The notes beneath the pieces were generated by a model. The model had not been told where the DNA came from, ran no database searches, and was given only the letters and a program-made list of their open reading frames with translations. Below are positions 1-8,931 of a stretch of DNA of 23,537 nucleotides, piece after piece. The DNA comes from DATAMF01 sp964472565 (GTDB lineage Bacteria > Chloroflexota > Anaerolineae > Aggregatilineales > Aggregatilineaceae). The translations under genes were made by a program, and so were the position numbers. The stretch covers positions 1 through 23,537 of the forward strand of contig CAYYNB010000087.1 of the NCBI GenBank assembly GCA_964472565.1, written 5' to 3'. Position 1 is the first letter of the stretch; every line of letters begins with the position of its first letter.

Positions 1-1
1 G

Positions 2-1579
2 GAAAGCAATCAATTACAAGGCTTGCCGGAGAGCATCGGCCACCTCTCCCAGTTGCAAAACCTTGCATTGTCCGACAACTGGCTACAAAACCTACCGATG
101 ACCATTAGCAACCTGACCCAGTTGCAGACGCTTTACTTGAACAACAACGAGTTACAGACATTACCAGAGAACGTTGGCCACCTGACCCAATTGCAGACGC
201 TCGAACTATCCAACAACCAGTTACAAACATTGCCGGAGAGCATCGATAACCTCACCCAGTTGAGCAGCCTTGACCTGAGCGACAACCAGTTACAGAGTCT
301 ACCAAAGAGCATCAGCCACCTGACTCAATTGCAGACGCTTGACCTAAGCGATAACCAGTTACCGACCTTGCCGGAGAGCATTGGTCATCTTGTCTGTTTG
401 AAATGGCTTACCCTGGGAGGCAACCAGTTACAGAGTTTACCAGAGAGTATGGGCAACCTGACCCAGTTGCAGACACTTTCCCTGAGCCATAACCAATTAC
501 CGACCTTGCCGGAGAATATTGGCAACTTCACTCAGTTGGGTAGCCTTACCTTGGACAACAATCAGTTGCAGAGTTTACCAGAGAGTATGGGCAACCTGAC
601 TCAGTTGCGGACGCTTGACCTGAGCCATAACCAATTGCAAAGTTTGCCAGAGAGTATTGGCACTCTCTCTCGATTACGCACATTAGTCCTGAGCGACAAC
701 CATCTACAGGGTGTACCGGAAAGTATCGTCAAGCTCACTCAGTTGGAGTGGCTTGTTCTGAGTGAGAACCAGTTACAGAGCGTACCAGAGAACGTTGGCA
801 ACCTGACTCAGTTGCAGACGCTTTACCTGCGCGATAACCAGTTACAGAACCTGCCGGAGAGTATTGGCAACTTCACTCAGTTAGGTAGCCTTGTCCTGAG
901 CAACAATCAGTTACAGAGTTTACCAGAGAGCATTGGCAACCTGACCCAGTTGCAAACGCTTGACCTGAGCGATAACCAGTTACAGAGTTTACCGGAGAAT
1001 ATTGGTAACCTGACCCAGTTGCAAACGCTTGACCTGCGCAACAACCCAGCATTGACAACGCTCCCGGCAGGTCTTCAAGTAGGATTTTTAAGCATTAAGA
1101 GCTGTGCCAGTCTGCGCCACTTACCCGATGATCTTCAGGTCACACGACTGGAGCTCGCTTACACTGGACTGACTGAGCTTCCCCCGTCACTACATGCCAT
1201 TGAACTACGCTGGCGTGGCGTGCGCATTGATGCGCGCATCGCCTTTCAGCCGGAAGCGATCACGGCTGCGGAAATACTCAACGAAAAAAACGTCGAACTT
1301 CGGCGGGTACTGCTGGAGCGTATGGGTTACGCGCGTTTCATCCGCGAAGCCGACGCCCAGGAACTCGATCAGGATAGCAATGCTGAGGTCATGCGACGCT
1401 TGTTACGTGTCGAGTTTCCTGATGATGAGCCATTCGTGGGACTGATTGTGATCGATCTCACCACCAATCAGCAATCTGCGCGGCGTGTCCCGCCGGATAT
1501 GGCGACGTGTGAGCAGGCGGCAGCGTGGGTCGCGGGATTCGATGATCCCAATGATTATCGTCCGGTGGTGGAGACGTGA
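2..1579 (+). CDS. Leucine-rich-repeat protein with DUF6745-like C-terminal domain (5' end outside window)
   Basis: The reading frame is already open at base 2, so the true start lies upstream; the TTG at 23 falls inside a repeat and is not a start. At least 15 complete 23-residue repeats of the type LPESIGNLTQLQTLxLSxNQLQS follow one another, the bacterial LRR pattern that folds into a curved solenoid for protein binding. After the repeats come short LRR-like capping strands (LPAGLQ, LPDDLQ, LPPSLH) and a C-terminal domain of about 120 residues containing ERMGYARFI, RRLLRVEF and WVAGFDDPNDYRPVVET. I recognise this tail as the conserved end of cyanobacterial and chloroflexal LRR proteins, close to DUF6745; the family name is from memory. 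No signal peptide can be assessed. The ligand is unknown; the role is inferred to be protein interaction. A second LRR gene follows 93 bp later on the same strand. Confidence 0.88.
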   Translation, partial: ESNQLQGLPESIGHLSQLQNLALSDNWLQNLPMTISNLTQLQTLYLNNNELQTLPENVGHLTQLQTLELSNNQLQTLPESIDNLTQLSSLDLSDNQLQSLPKSISHLTQLQTLDLSDNQLPTLPESIGHLVCLKWLTLGGNQLQSLPESMGNLTQLQTLSLSHNQLPTLPENIGNFTQLGSLTLDNNQLQSLPESMGNLTQLRTLDLSHNQLQSLPESIGTLSRLRTLVLSDNHLQGVPESIVKLTQLEWLVLSENQLQSVPENVGNLTQLQTLYLRDNQLQNLPESIGNFTQLGSLVLSNNQLQSLPESIGNLTQLQTLDLSDNQLQSLPENIGNLTQLQTLDLRNNPALTTLPAGLQVGFLSIKSCASLRHLPDDLQVTRLELAYTGLTELPPSLHAIELRWRGVRIDARIAFQPEAITAAEILNEKNVELRRVLLERMGYARFIREADAQELDQDSNAEVMRRLLRVEFPDDEPFVGLIVIDLTTNQQSARRVPPDMATCEQAAAWVAGFDDPNDYRPVVET

Positions 1580-1672
1580 GTATTCGTAGGGATTCAGGAT
1601 AAAAACGAACAGATCTTGTATGTGTATTTTGATAAAAATGCGGCATACCAATACTTAAAAGGCCAATTCACT

Positions 1673-2884
1673 ATGCGTGCGCTCCCTCCCCGAAAAAAAG
1701 AAGGTAGTCTAAACGAAGCTTTGCATCGCATTCAGCAAGCGCTTGAGCAAGAAGCCACTGAACTCGATCTCGGTCGGTGTCATCTGACCACGTTACCAGA
1801 AAGTCTTCGCAATCTCACTCACTTACAACGGCTTGCATTGGACGACAATCACTTCCAACACTTACCAGAGAGTATCGGCAATCTCACCCAGTTGCACTTG
1901 CTTAACCTGACCGGGAATCGACTACGGAGTCTGCCGGAGAGTATCGGCAATCTCACCCAATTGCAGACGCTCTATCTGTTCGAAACGAGACTAAAAACGC
2001 TACCAGAGAGCATTGGTAGCCTCACTCAGTTACAGAAACTTGGTTTGAGCTGGAACAAACTATGGACCTTGCCGGAGAGTATAGGCAACCTCACTCAGTT
2101 GCAGGAACTTGATCTGAGCTGGAACAAACTACAGACCTTGCCGGAGAGTATAGGCAACCTCACGCAGTTACAGAAACTTGATCTGGGCCAAAACAAACTA
2201 CAAACCCTACCAGAGAGTATCGGTGGTCTTACTCAACTACAAGAGCTTAACCTGGAGCACAACCAACTCCAATGCCTACCAGAGAATATCGGTGATCTTT
2301 ACCAACTGCAAACACTTGAACTACATCACAATCGTTTACAAACACTACCAGAAAATATCGGACGCCTTGCCCAATTGACTACGCTGAGAGCAGGCAAAAA
2401 CCAGTTACGGGCGCTGCCAACGAGTATTGGCAATCTTGCCCAGTTGACTGGGCTTTTTCTGTATGACAACCAACTACAGATGTTGCCGGAGAGCATCGGC
2501 AATCTCGCCCAATTGCAGGTACTCTACCTGCGCCACAATCAATTACGAACACTGCCAGAAAGTATTGGCAATCTCACCCAACTGAGGAGTCTGATTCTGC
2601 ATCACAACCAATTGCGAACGTTGCCCACAAACATTGGTCATCTCGCGCAGTTGAGATGGCTTGATCTGGATAGTAATCAGTTACGAAGTATACCGGAAAG
2701 TATAGAGTGGTTAACTGAATTGGAGCAGATTTCTCTCTGTGGCAATCCTTACTTGATATCTGTGCCATTGGGGTTGCCGTTAAGAAGTCCCAATCACGTC
2801 GGGTATTACCAATTGATTCGTTATCAGATGATAAACTTATTGCGTCACATGATAGCGCCATTACGAAGAAGATCGAACTCGTAG
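1673..2884 (+). CDS. Leucine-rich-repeat protein without the DUF6745-like tail
   Basis: This is a 403-residue protein. The ATG at 1673 is chosen because AAAAGG lies 10 bases upstream and the N-terminus then matches the usual cap of such proteins (LNEALHRIQQALEQEATELDL); an in-frame TTG at 1616 is possible but lacks a good site. About 14 repeats of 23 residues follow (LPESIGNLTQLQ-LDL-xNKLQT type). Unlike its upstream neighbour, it ends soon after the last repeat with a short basic tail (RHMIAPLRRRSNS) and has no DUF6745-like domain. It may therefore be a truncated duplicate or an independent shorter paralogue. The two genes share near-identical repeat codons, so the DNA itself is a 69-bp-period repeat prone to recombination. 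No signal peptide or membrane segment is visible. Function is unknown beyond likely protein binding. Confidence 0.85.
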   Translation: MRALPPRKKEGSLNEALHRIQQALEQEATELDLGRCHLTTLPESLRNLTHLQRLALDDNHFQHLPESIGNLTQLHLLNLTGNRLRSLPESIGNLTQLQTLYLFETRLKTLPESIGSLTQLQKLGLSWNKLWTLPESIGNLTQLQELDLSWNKLQTLPESIGNLTQLQKLDLGQNKLQTLPESIGGLTQLQELNLEHNQLQCLPENIGDLYQLQTLELHHNRLQTLPENIGRLAQLTTLRAGKNQLRALPTSIGNLAQLTGLFLYDNQLQMLPESIGNLAQLQVLYLRHNQLRTLPESIGNLTQLRSLILHHNQLRTLPTNIGHLAQLRWLDLDSNQLRSIPESIEWLTELEQISLCGNPYLISVPLGLPLRSPNHVGYYQLIRYQMINLLRHMIAPLRRRSNS

Positions 2885-3227
2885 TACCAGGTCGGTTTGC
2901 ACAACAGAACGTGCTGGATTGATAAGATAACTCTGTCCTCCTCCAAACTTATATCACATTCCAACTGGAGGACATCACCGCAGATATGTGCGTTATTTGA
3001 CACGATTGGCGATTCGGCTTGCCATCGCCACCCGCGACTTTACGCGCTTCAGGTATATCTACTCATGGCTGTCTATAAGGAGTTATTGAAGGTCAATCTG
3101 GCAACTCATGTCATTGGTAGTATTCGTCTGCTTCCCACAATCACCTGGCGCGATGGCGATGCAGCAGGATGGATGAGCACAAAGCGCAGGTGGATCGGTT
3201 GTTGGCCGAGATTGGCGATGTGTGTCC
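2885..3227 (+). other. Region without a convincing gene; contains one inverted repeat
   Basis: No reading frame here has a good start signal or family resemblance; an open frame at 2897-3271 has neither. The one structure seen is an 8-bp inverted repeat, TGTCCTCC at 2934-2941 and GGAGGACA at 2967-2974, with a 25-base loop and no T-tract. It could act as a weak terminator after the LRR gene, or may be chance. Confidence 0.4.
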
Positions 3228-3371
3228 CGGCTGGATGCGCGACATCGGGTGTTGGATCGCGCCGTGTGTGATGCATATGGCTGGGAGTACGCGGTGATCG
3301 ACGATGAGGAAGAAATTCTGCGGCGGCTGGCGCTGAATCTGGCGCGGGCCGCTGCCCGAAGTAATCGATAG
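3228..3371 (+). pseudogene. C-terminal remnant of an Eco57I/MmeI-like DNA methyltransferase
   Basis: The frame read from about 3228 gives HRVLDRAVCDAYGWEY, then DDEEEILRRLALNLARAA, then a stop at 3369-3371. This is the typical last segment of large class I SAM-dependent DNA methyltransferases of type IIG/IIL restriction systems (LDxAVxxAYGW...DEEILxRLLALNxERA), as I know the family. Only about 45 residues match; no catalytic NPPY motif or SAM-binding part exists upstream, and nearby reading frames (for example one starting at 3169) run in another phase, as expected of a decayed gene. It was probably left behind by deletion or element insertion. The following gene starts 26 bp after the stop and has its own ribosome binding site. 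Confidence 0.55.
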
Positions 3372-3397
3372 GTGATGGATTTCAGGAGGTTAGGCTA

Positions 3398-6355
3398 ATG
3401 CAAAAATGGATCGTCTGTGTGCTGATAGTTGGCTTGCTGGTACTCGTTTTACCCGCTGCCGCCCAGGAGGATACGGGTATTCCCATCGCGTATGGGGATA
3501 CGGTCGAGGGCATGATCGAGCCGGGGGAAACGGACCGGTACACGTTCGAGTGCCAGGAGGGTGATGTTATTCTGGTGGAAGTCACCAGCGAGACGCTGCG
3601 CATGGATGTGGATGTCCAGACATCCGCAGAGGGCGGCTCGGCCTATTCCAATACCTACACAGCGCAGCTCGACGGGATGGTTCGGGAAAGCGGAAGGTGC
3701 GGCATCACGGTAAAAGCGTCCGGCCTGACGGATACGGGCAGCAGCGATCCCAACGCCAGTGGCGCGTATACGCTGGCGCTGACGCTGACCGAAACCGTTG
3801 ATCCCGATGCCGAACCGGACCGCTTCCCCATTACCTACGGCGAAACCCTCTCCTATGAGATGCCGCCCGACGGGTTCATCTATTTCGACTTTGCGGGACA
3901 GGTCGGGGATGTGGTGCTGGCCACTGCCACAGGCGAGGGATTTGACGACGATCTGTACGGGCAGATCGGCAATCAGAATACCGGGTGGAATGAAACCAGT
4001 CGGGGCCTGAAGCCAATAGAAGGCAGTACCGAGACGGTGATTTATGTGACCATCCTGCCCGCCGATGGCGATTATTCGATGACCCTGGGCAATGCAGGCT
4101 CCTCCTCTGGCCTGGTGACGATGATGCTGGAACGGGTGGGCAACCACAGCGCTGACAGCGGGCGCAGCCTGGCTTACGGCGAAGCGGTAGGCGCGCATCT
4201 GAATACCGACCTGGTGCAGCGCTGGTGGTTCGAGGGGCAGGCCGGTGATCTGGCCGACATTTCGGTGCTAATGCCGGTCGTCACCGGCGGCGGCATTGTC
4301 GAACTGCGGGTGTATGCTCCCGATGGCACCCAACTGAATCCCCCCACGTTTGATGATATGTTTGTATCCCAATCCTATACACGGCGTGCGGTTGTGAAAC
4401 TCCCCCAGACCGGGACTTACCGCGCCGAGATCGTGCGCTACCCCCAACCGGGCGATAACGAGATCGTGCCCTTCGACTATGTGATCCGCCTGGATAGACC
4501 GTCTGCGACGGCGCTCGGCTACGGGCAGATGCATACCGGCGAGCTTGCCTCCGGCGCAGACAGCGCGATTTTCACCTTCGAAGCATCCGCCGGAGATACG
4601 GTACTGGTCAATTTGCAGAGCGACGACCTGGATCACATCACCTACCGCCTGTCCGCTCCCGCCGCACCGATTTTCATTGATGGGACGTACAGCCACCGCT
4701 GGATTCTGCTGGACAGCGGCCCATTTACGGTGGAAGTCTACAACGACCAGGGCGCTTATGGAGATGGGGGAGCGTTCACGCTGGGGCTTGAGCAGTTCAG
4801 CACGGCTACGATCACCCCGATCAGCACCGGGGAACCGCTGACGATCAGCCTGGATGGGACCGTCGCGCCGCTGTTGAGCTTCGAGGGTAAGGCAGATGAC
4901 ATCGTGTCTGTCGAAGTGCCCAGCGGTCCCTTCATCTCCTACACAGTGGTCGGTGGTCCAGGGCTGTATGCCGAAGATGTCGCCGCTGGACCCCAATCCG
5001 GCTCACTGCTGCCCTACCTGCGCCTGCCCCAGGATGGCACTTACTACATCCTGCCACACAATTATCACGGTCAGGCCCCTGGCGGCTACACGGTTCCAGT
5101 GCTGATCAGTCAAGGTGCCGATGAACCCGGCATAGTCTATGGCGAAACTATCAGCGGCACTATCGGGGCAGACAGTGTGGGGATACATACGTTTATAGGC
5201 AGCGCAGGCGACCAGGTATCAGCGCTGGTACAGGGAAACGGCTTCATGGCCGACCTGTACCTGTTTGGTCCCGGTGGGTTAATCTCAACTGGATTGGAGG
5301 TCATCAAACCTCAAAACATTGACCTTATCCCCGGCGTGCGGCTGCCCCAGGATGGCCTGTATACCCTGGTGGTCGATGACTTTCAGGGTTTTGGTGGCGG
5401 CAGCTACACCCTCACGCTGGATAACGGAGCCGCGCAAAACGGTACCCTGCTCACCAGCGGTCAGCAGGTGCAGGGGATTACGCTTCAGCCCGATGATCTG
5501 CACATCTACCAGTTTGAGAGCCAGTTAGGCGATCTGTTCCGGTTGAGCTGCTCACGCGAGGTCATATGTGACCTATACGGACCCACACGCCACTATACCG
5601 GCGCGTCTTTGCTGCCTACCGGCTTGACCAGCCAGGAGGGCGGCCTGTACACCGTCGTCGTGACCAGCTACGGCGGGGGTGCGGCCACCTATGACGTGAG
5701 CGTCAGAGTCAGTTCGCCCAAGGTAGCGGCAGCTCCGGACACCGACGCCGATGGTCTGACTGACAACCTCGACCGCTGCCCGGCGGAATCCGGCATCCTG
5801 GACGGGTGTCCCGCCACCGACAGCGACGGCGACGGGGTGCCCGATCTGCTCGACGCCTGCCCCGATACCGCTGGTACGCTCAACGGCTGTCCTGATACGG
5901 ATGGCGACGGCATTGGAGACGCGAACGACGCCTGCCCCGATGATCCCGGTAGCACTGCCGCCCAGGGCTGCCCCGATGCCGACGAGGATGGCATCGGAGA
6001 CTCGGAGGACGCCTGCCCGGATATTGCCGGTGTTGCCGCCTTCGACGGCTGTCCCGATACGGACGGGGACGGAATTCAGGATAGCGAAGACGAATGCCCC
6101 GATGCGCCCGGCCTGGCCGAGTTCAACGGCTGCGGATTCTATGGCAGCGTTGGTGCCAATGCCAACCTGCGCGCCGGAACCGGCACGGAATTTGACATCG
6201 TGGGAACCGTCACTCCTGCCGACGAAATCCTGATCCTGGGACGTAACACGGCGGGCGACTGGTTGAAAGTGCGTGTGGGTGATATCGATGCATGGTTATT
6301 CGCCAGCCTGGTGACGACGGACACGGATATAGCCGCGCTGCCGGTCGTAGAATAA
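3398..6355 (+). CDS. Secreted multidomain protein: PPC-like beta-sandwich repeats, TSP3 calcium repeats, C-terminal SH3b domain
   Basis: This is a 985-residue protein. The start is fixed by AGGAGG at 3384-3389, 8 bases before the ATG. Residues 1-22 are a signal peptide ending in PAAAQ. Roughly seven repeats of about 100-115 residues follow, each opening with a 'YGE/TGE' strand and a 'FEGQAGDxVxVxV' strand. This is the bacterial pre-peptidase C-terminal (PPC)-like beta-sandwich pattern. Residues about 780-912 hold five thrombospondin type-3-like repeats (DTDGDGI-D--DACPD, about 27 residues each), which bind calcium. Residues about 915-975 form an SH3b domain (ANLRAGTGTEFDIVGTV... DWLKVRVGDIDAWLFASLV), often used for cell-wall or surface binding. 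No catalytic domain is seen, so an extracellular adhesive or structural role is inferred. It converges with another TSP3/SH3b secreted protein, from which it is separated by only 62 bp. Confidence 0.88.
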   Translation: MQKWIVCVLIVGLLVLVLPAAAQEDTGIPIAYGDTVEGMIEPGETDRYTFECQEGDVILVEVTSETLRMDVDVQTSAEGGSAYSNTYTAQLDGMVRESGRCGITVKASGLTDTGSSDPNASGAYTLALTLTETVDPDAEPDRFPITYGETLSYEMPPDGFIYFDFAGQVGDVVLATATGEGFDDDLYGQIGNQNTGWNETSRGLKPIEGSTETVIYVTILPADGDYSMTLGNAGSSSGLVTMMLERVGNHSADSGRSLAYGEAVGAHLNTDLVQRWWFEGQAGDLADISVLMPVVTGGGIVELRVYAPDGTQLNPPTFDDMFVSQSYTRRAVVKLPQTGTYRAEIVRYPQPGDNEIVPFDYVIRLDRPSATALGYGQMHTGELASGADSAIFTFEASAGDTVLVNLQSDDLDHITYRLSAPAAPIFIDGTYSHRWILLDSGPFTVEVYNDQGAYGDGGAFTLGLEQFSTATITPISTGEPLTISLDGTVAPLLSFEGKADDIVSVEVPSGPFISYTVVGGPGLYAEDVAAGPQSGSLLPYLRLPQDGTYYILPHNYHGQAPGGYTVPVLISQGADEPGIVYGETISGTIGADSVGIHTFIGSAGDQVSALVQGNGFMADLYLFGPGGLISTGLEVIKPQNIDLIPGVRLPQDGLYTLVVDDFQGFGGGSYTLTLDNGAAQNGTLLTSGQQVQGITLQPDDLHIYQFESQLGDLFRLSCSREVICDLYGPTRHYTGASLLPTGLTSQEGGLYTVVVTSYGGGAATYDVSVRVSSPKVAAAPDTDADGLTDNLDRCPAESGILDGCPATDSDGDGVPDLLDACPDTAGTLNGCPDTDGDGIGDANDACPDDPGSTAAQGCPDADEDGIGDSEDACPDIAGVAAFDGCPDTDGDGIQDSEDECPDAPGLAEFNGCGFYGSVGANANLRAGTGTEFDIVGTVTPADEILILGRNTAGDWLKVRVGDIDAWLFASLVTTDTDIAALPVVE

Positions 6356-6371
6356 TCTTCGCAGTAGACAA

Positions 6372-6407
6372 TGGGGAAGCTGATTTCACTTGGGACCAAC
6401 TTCCCCA
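6372..6407. terminator. Inverted repeat between convergent genes (possible bidirectional terminator)
   Basis: TGGGGAAG (6372-6379) pairs with CTTCCCCA (6400-6407) across a 20-base loop. It lies exactly in the 62-bp gap between two convergent stop codons. There is no T-tract on either side, so intrinsic termination is uncertain; position is the main argument. Confidence 0.4.
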
Positions 6408-6417
6408 AAGGAAAGCC

Positions 6418-8451
6418 TTATTCGCTCATCAGCGGCTGCGTGATCCCGTCCGGGCAGGTTAGCTCGGTGATCAGGAATGCCGCGATCCAGACAGAGTCAA
6501 TCCCCTCAAGTTGCAGTTTATACCAGTCTCCAGTAGCGTTGATGCCAATCACCTGGAACCAGTCTCCAACTGCTACGCTGCCCACCTGGGCGTAATCCGT
6601 GCCAGGGCCGCCGCGTAGATTGGCATTTTGAAGGGCGGTTGCCGTGCAGACAATGGTGAGCACAGGTGAGACAGACTCACCAGAAGGCGGCGCGCCTGAG
6701 CCACGATCCACCGTCACTGGGAAGGAGGTAGACCAAGTCGCTTCATTGGCAAAAGTATAGGTGATCATCACAGTATACGTTCCGGCGTCCTGGTAGCTGT
6801 GCTGCGGATGCTGTTCGGTGGATGTCGTGCCATCACCAAAATCCCACAGCCACCCGGTGATTGGAATATTCGGATCGCCGCTGACCGTCTTGTCTTCAAA
6901 GGCAACCACTGGCCCCCCATCAGTGATGCTGTGCGAGTAGCTGTACTGCGTTCCGGCAGGCGGCACGGGACTGCTGGGCTGCGGTTCCACGCCCACAGCG
7001 TCACCTACATCAGGGAATATGTCTTTTGCATCGCCATCCGGCCCGTGAAACACGGTCGCTACACGCCAACTCAACATATCCGGCGCGAAGGGTACTCCCA
7101 ACACGGCGCTTTGCTCAATGAGCACATTCAGCGGCACGTGGATATACACGCCATCCCGATTTGGCGTGATTTCCACCTCAACCGGAAATGTCCCGACCTC
7201 GGTTTGCCCGTCGTGAAACACGATTTCCCCGGCCAGCGTCCCATCCGCTTGCAGGTAAACCGGAACATAGGCGTCGGCCCCCAACCTGCTGTACATGGGG
7301 TTGTTCGCCGCTTCCGCGGTCAGCCCCGTAGTCGGATTGCTGTCCAGGTCCAGCATCGCCACCCAGGCCATGATGTCTATGTTTTCCATGTTCTCAGGAA
7401 TTGGTTGAAGCATCCACACGAAAAAGCTGAGCGAGCGGAACAGTGGCGGGAAGCGCTGGATCGCTTCGTTGAGGGGAACCTCCTGGCTGGTGATCGCGCC
7501 AGCGCTGTCCACCTGGATCGCCAGTGATGTATTGCTGTTGGCGGGCACGATCAAAGGGAGTTGTTCGCCTCCCTCAAGCTCGAACGTGCCTTCGGTCATC
7601 ACGATGTCGAACGAGTCGCCCGGCCCGTCATAGGTGACGGCTGCGTTCACGCCGCGCAGGTTGATAACACCTTTGCTTTTAGGCGCGATTTGCAGTGTTT
7701 TGACGGTAGGTTGATCTTTGCATTCGTCGCGGTAAACAACCTCAAGCTTCCTATCGATGGCGCTCGCATTCTCTACCACAACGTGATCCTCATAGAAAAA
7801 CACCCGCCACGCTGTTGGGCTTGAAACTTCCAGAAACGAACGTCCGTCAGTGGTACGGAACAACCCTGTATTCATACCGGTTGTCGAGGTATTTGGCCCG
7901 TATTCCTTGCCGGGTCCATCTAAAACATCATGGTACAGTTGTACCCAGACGGAACTACACGGACCAGATGAGGCGGATGGCTCTGATTTGGGCTTGGGAG
8001 GCTGCGGTTGGGGCGCGCCTTGTGCCGCCAACGGCGCTGTAGTTGCAGATGCCCCGACCATATCAATCGTGTTGCCCCATTGCATCCACGCCTCTGTGGG
8101 AAGCGGCTCCTTCAAGTCGTAATCATATACATCCCACAAGTTGTCCGCCCAGAGCGCTCTGCCTGGGTCCGGTCGCTGCCACCCGACCAGACTTTCGAGC
8201 GTGTCACGTTCAAGCGGGTTCAATCGCACGCCAAAAAGCGCATGAAGATACACCTCGACCCCATCCGGTACGCCGTCACCATCAGTATCCGGATTTTTGA
8301 GATCGGTGCCTATCTCTTGTTCTTGCACATCAGTAAGCCCATCCTTATCGGTATCCAGCAGGGTGTCGGGATCACCGCCCTGTGCGGCAGCAGACACCGC
8401 CAATGTCAACATCAAACTGACCAGGATTATACAGATCACTACGCGTTGCAT
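6418..8451 (-). CDS. Secreted protein with TSP3-like calcium repeats, PKD domain and C-terminal SH3b domain
   Basis: This is a 677-residue protein. I start at the ATG complementary to 8449-8451 because GGAGG lies 7 bases upstream and a signal peptide (MQRVVICIILVSLMLTLAVSAAAQ) then begins at residue 1; a longer in-frame start at 8490 would bury it. Residues about 29-60 carry calcium-binding TSP3/EF-hand-like loops (DTDKDGLTDVQE, DTDGDGVPDGVE). A long middle part, about 120-490, has no recognised fold. Residues about 515-600 form a PKD domain with its hallmark WDFGDGTTSTEQHPQHSY. The last 60 residues form an SH3b domain (NANLRGGPGTDYAQVGSV...GDWYKLQL). Like its convergent neighbour it is extracellular and probably surface-attached. 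The shared TSP3 plus SH3b layout suggests related roles. No catalytic motif is visible. Confidence 0.86.
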   Translation of the reverse strand: MQRVVICIILVSLMLTLAVSAAAQGGDPDTLLDTDKDGLTDVQEQEIGTDLKNPDTDGDGVPDGVEVYLHALFGVRLNPLERDTLESLVGWQRPDPGRALWADNLWDVYDYDLKEPLPTEAWMQWGNTIDMVGASATTAPLAAQGAPQPQPPKPKSEPSASSGPCSSVWVQLYHDVLDGPGKEYGPNTSTTGMNTGLFRTTDGRSFLEVSSPTAWRVFFYEDHVVVENASAIDRKLEVVYRDECKDQPTVKTLQIAPKSKGVINLRGVNAAVTYDGPGDSFDIVMTEGTFELEGGEQLPLIVPANSNTSLAIQVDSAGAITSQEVPLNEAIQRFPPLFRSLSFFVWMLQPIPENMENIDIMAWVAMLDLDSNPTTGLTAEAANNPMYSRLGADAYVPVYLQADGTLAGEIVFHDGQTEVGTFPVEVEITPNRDGVYIHVPLNVLIEQSAVLGVPFAPDMLSWRVATVFHGPDGDAKDIFPDVGDAVGVEPQPSSPVPPAGTQYSYSHSITDGGPVVAFEDKTVSGDPNIPITGWLWDFGDGTTSTEQHPQHSYQDAGTYTVMITYTFANEATWSTSFPVTVDRGSGAPPSGESVSPVLTIVCTATALQNANLRGGPGTDYAQVGSVAVGDWFQVIGINATGDWYKLQLEGIDSVWIAAFLITELTCPDGITQPLMSE

Positions 8452-8473
8452 GGGTATACCTCCACCACACTGA

Positions 8474-8488
8474 GGCGGATAATCCGCC
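8474..8488. promoter_or_regulatory. Perfect 15-bp palindrome upstream of the PKD/SH3b gene
   Basis: GGCGGAT-A-ATCCGCC is a 7-bp perfect inverted repeat around one base, 22 bp upstream of the reverse-strand start at 8451. Position and symmetry suggest an operator. It could also be a 5'-UTR hairpin. No binding protein is known. Confidence 0.4.
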
Positions 8489-8605
8489 ACTCATTTTGGA
8501 CAAAGGAGATCGGTGCGCGGCGTTTGGCAACAATGAAGGCATAGGTCTTTATTCACTAATTCTAAATGTTTTATAGATGAAGTTCACAAAAATTGCAATC
8601 GCCCG

Positions 8606-8691
8606 GTAAAACTGCTCGCAAAAGTTGTCAGGTTTACATTCCAAAATCCGTAATCCTACAGTCTGCCGGGAAGGTCACTATGCTATGCTGT
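8606..8691 (+). promoter_or_regulatory. Phased-operator promoter, copy 1 (most degenerate)
   Basis: Three 10-bp sites, GTAAAACTGC (8606), TCAGGTTTAC (8628) and GTAATCCTAC (8650), are separated by exactly 12 bp each. They are followed by 24 bp and TATGCTGT (8684-8691). This is the same spacing as four other promoters in the window. There is no -35 consensus. At the place where the other copies have a start codon (about 8730) this copy has ACA, so it drives no visible gene. Twelve bases, CGGTAAAACTGC (8604-8615), recur inverted at 16710-16721. Confidence 0.55.
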
Positions 8692-8807
8692 TCATGGTTA
8701 GTTTTGCATTGACGTCAGAAACAGCCAACACAACCAAGATCGCAGCAACCCAAAGCTCTTGATGGGAGCTGAAACGCGTTCAGTTTCCCTCAAATTGCAG
8801 CAGGGTC

Positions 8808-8893
8808 GGAATTTTACATGCCAGATTCGGTAAAACCTGCGCTCAAAAAAGGTAAAAACTCCGATCTCAGCCGAGATCACTTTGGTATGCTGT
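8808..8893 (+). promoter_or_regulatory. Phased-operator promoter, copy 2
   Basis: The sites are GGAATTTTAC (8808), GTAAAACCTG (8830) and GTAAAAACTC (8852), each separated by 12 bp, then 24 bp, then TATGCTGT (8886-8893). An ATG lies 46 bp past the start of the -10 box (8932). The sites resemble the reverse complement of one another (GGAATTTTAC against GTAAAA...), as expected for a factor that can bind in either orientation. Confidence 0.65.
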
Positions 8894-8931
8894 TAGCAGT
8901 TAATGGCCCATTGACATCAGAAACAGCCAAC

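Noticed and set aside
1..1060. Short-period direct repeats that could be mistaken for a CRISPR array or satellite
   Set aside because: The 69-bp period equals one 23-residue LRR and the frame is maintained, so this is coding repetition. No CRISPR array is seen in the window.
2897..3271. 124-codon frame between the LRR and PPC genes
   Set aside because: No ribosome binding site, odd composition and no recognised motif; the methyltransferase remnant occupies another frame at its end.
3449..4198. Long open frame antisense to the PPC/TSP3 gene (249 codons), and another at 4268-4996
   Set aside because: Both lie wholly inside a gene with signal peptide and clear domains on the other strand, have no ribosome binding site and show no family resemblance; they are by-products of GC-rich codon use.
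6799..8544. Forward frames opposite the PKD/SH3b gene (for example 6799-7527 and 8008-8544)
   Set aside because: They are antisense to a well-supported secreted protein, with no start signals or domains.
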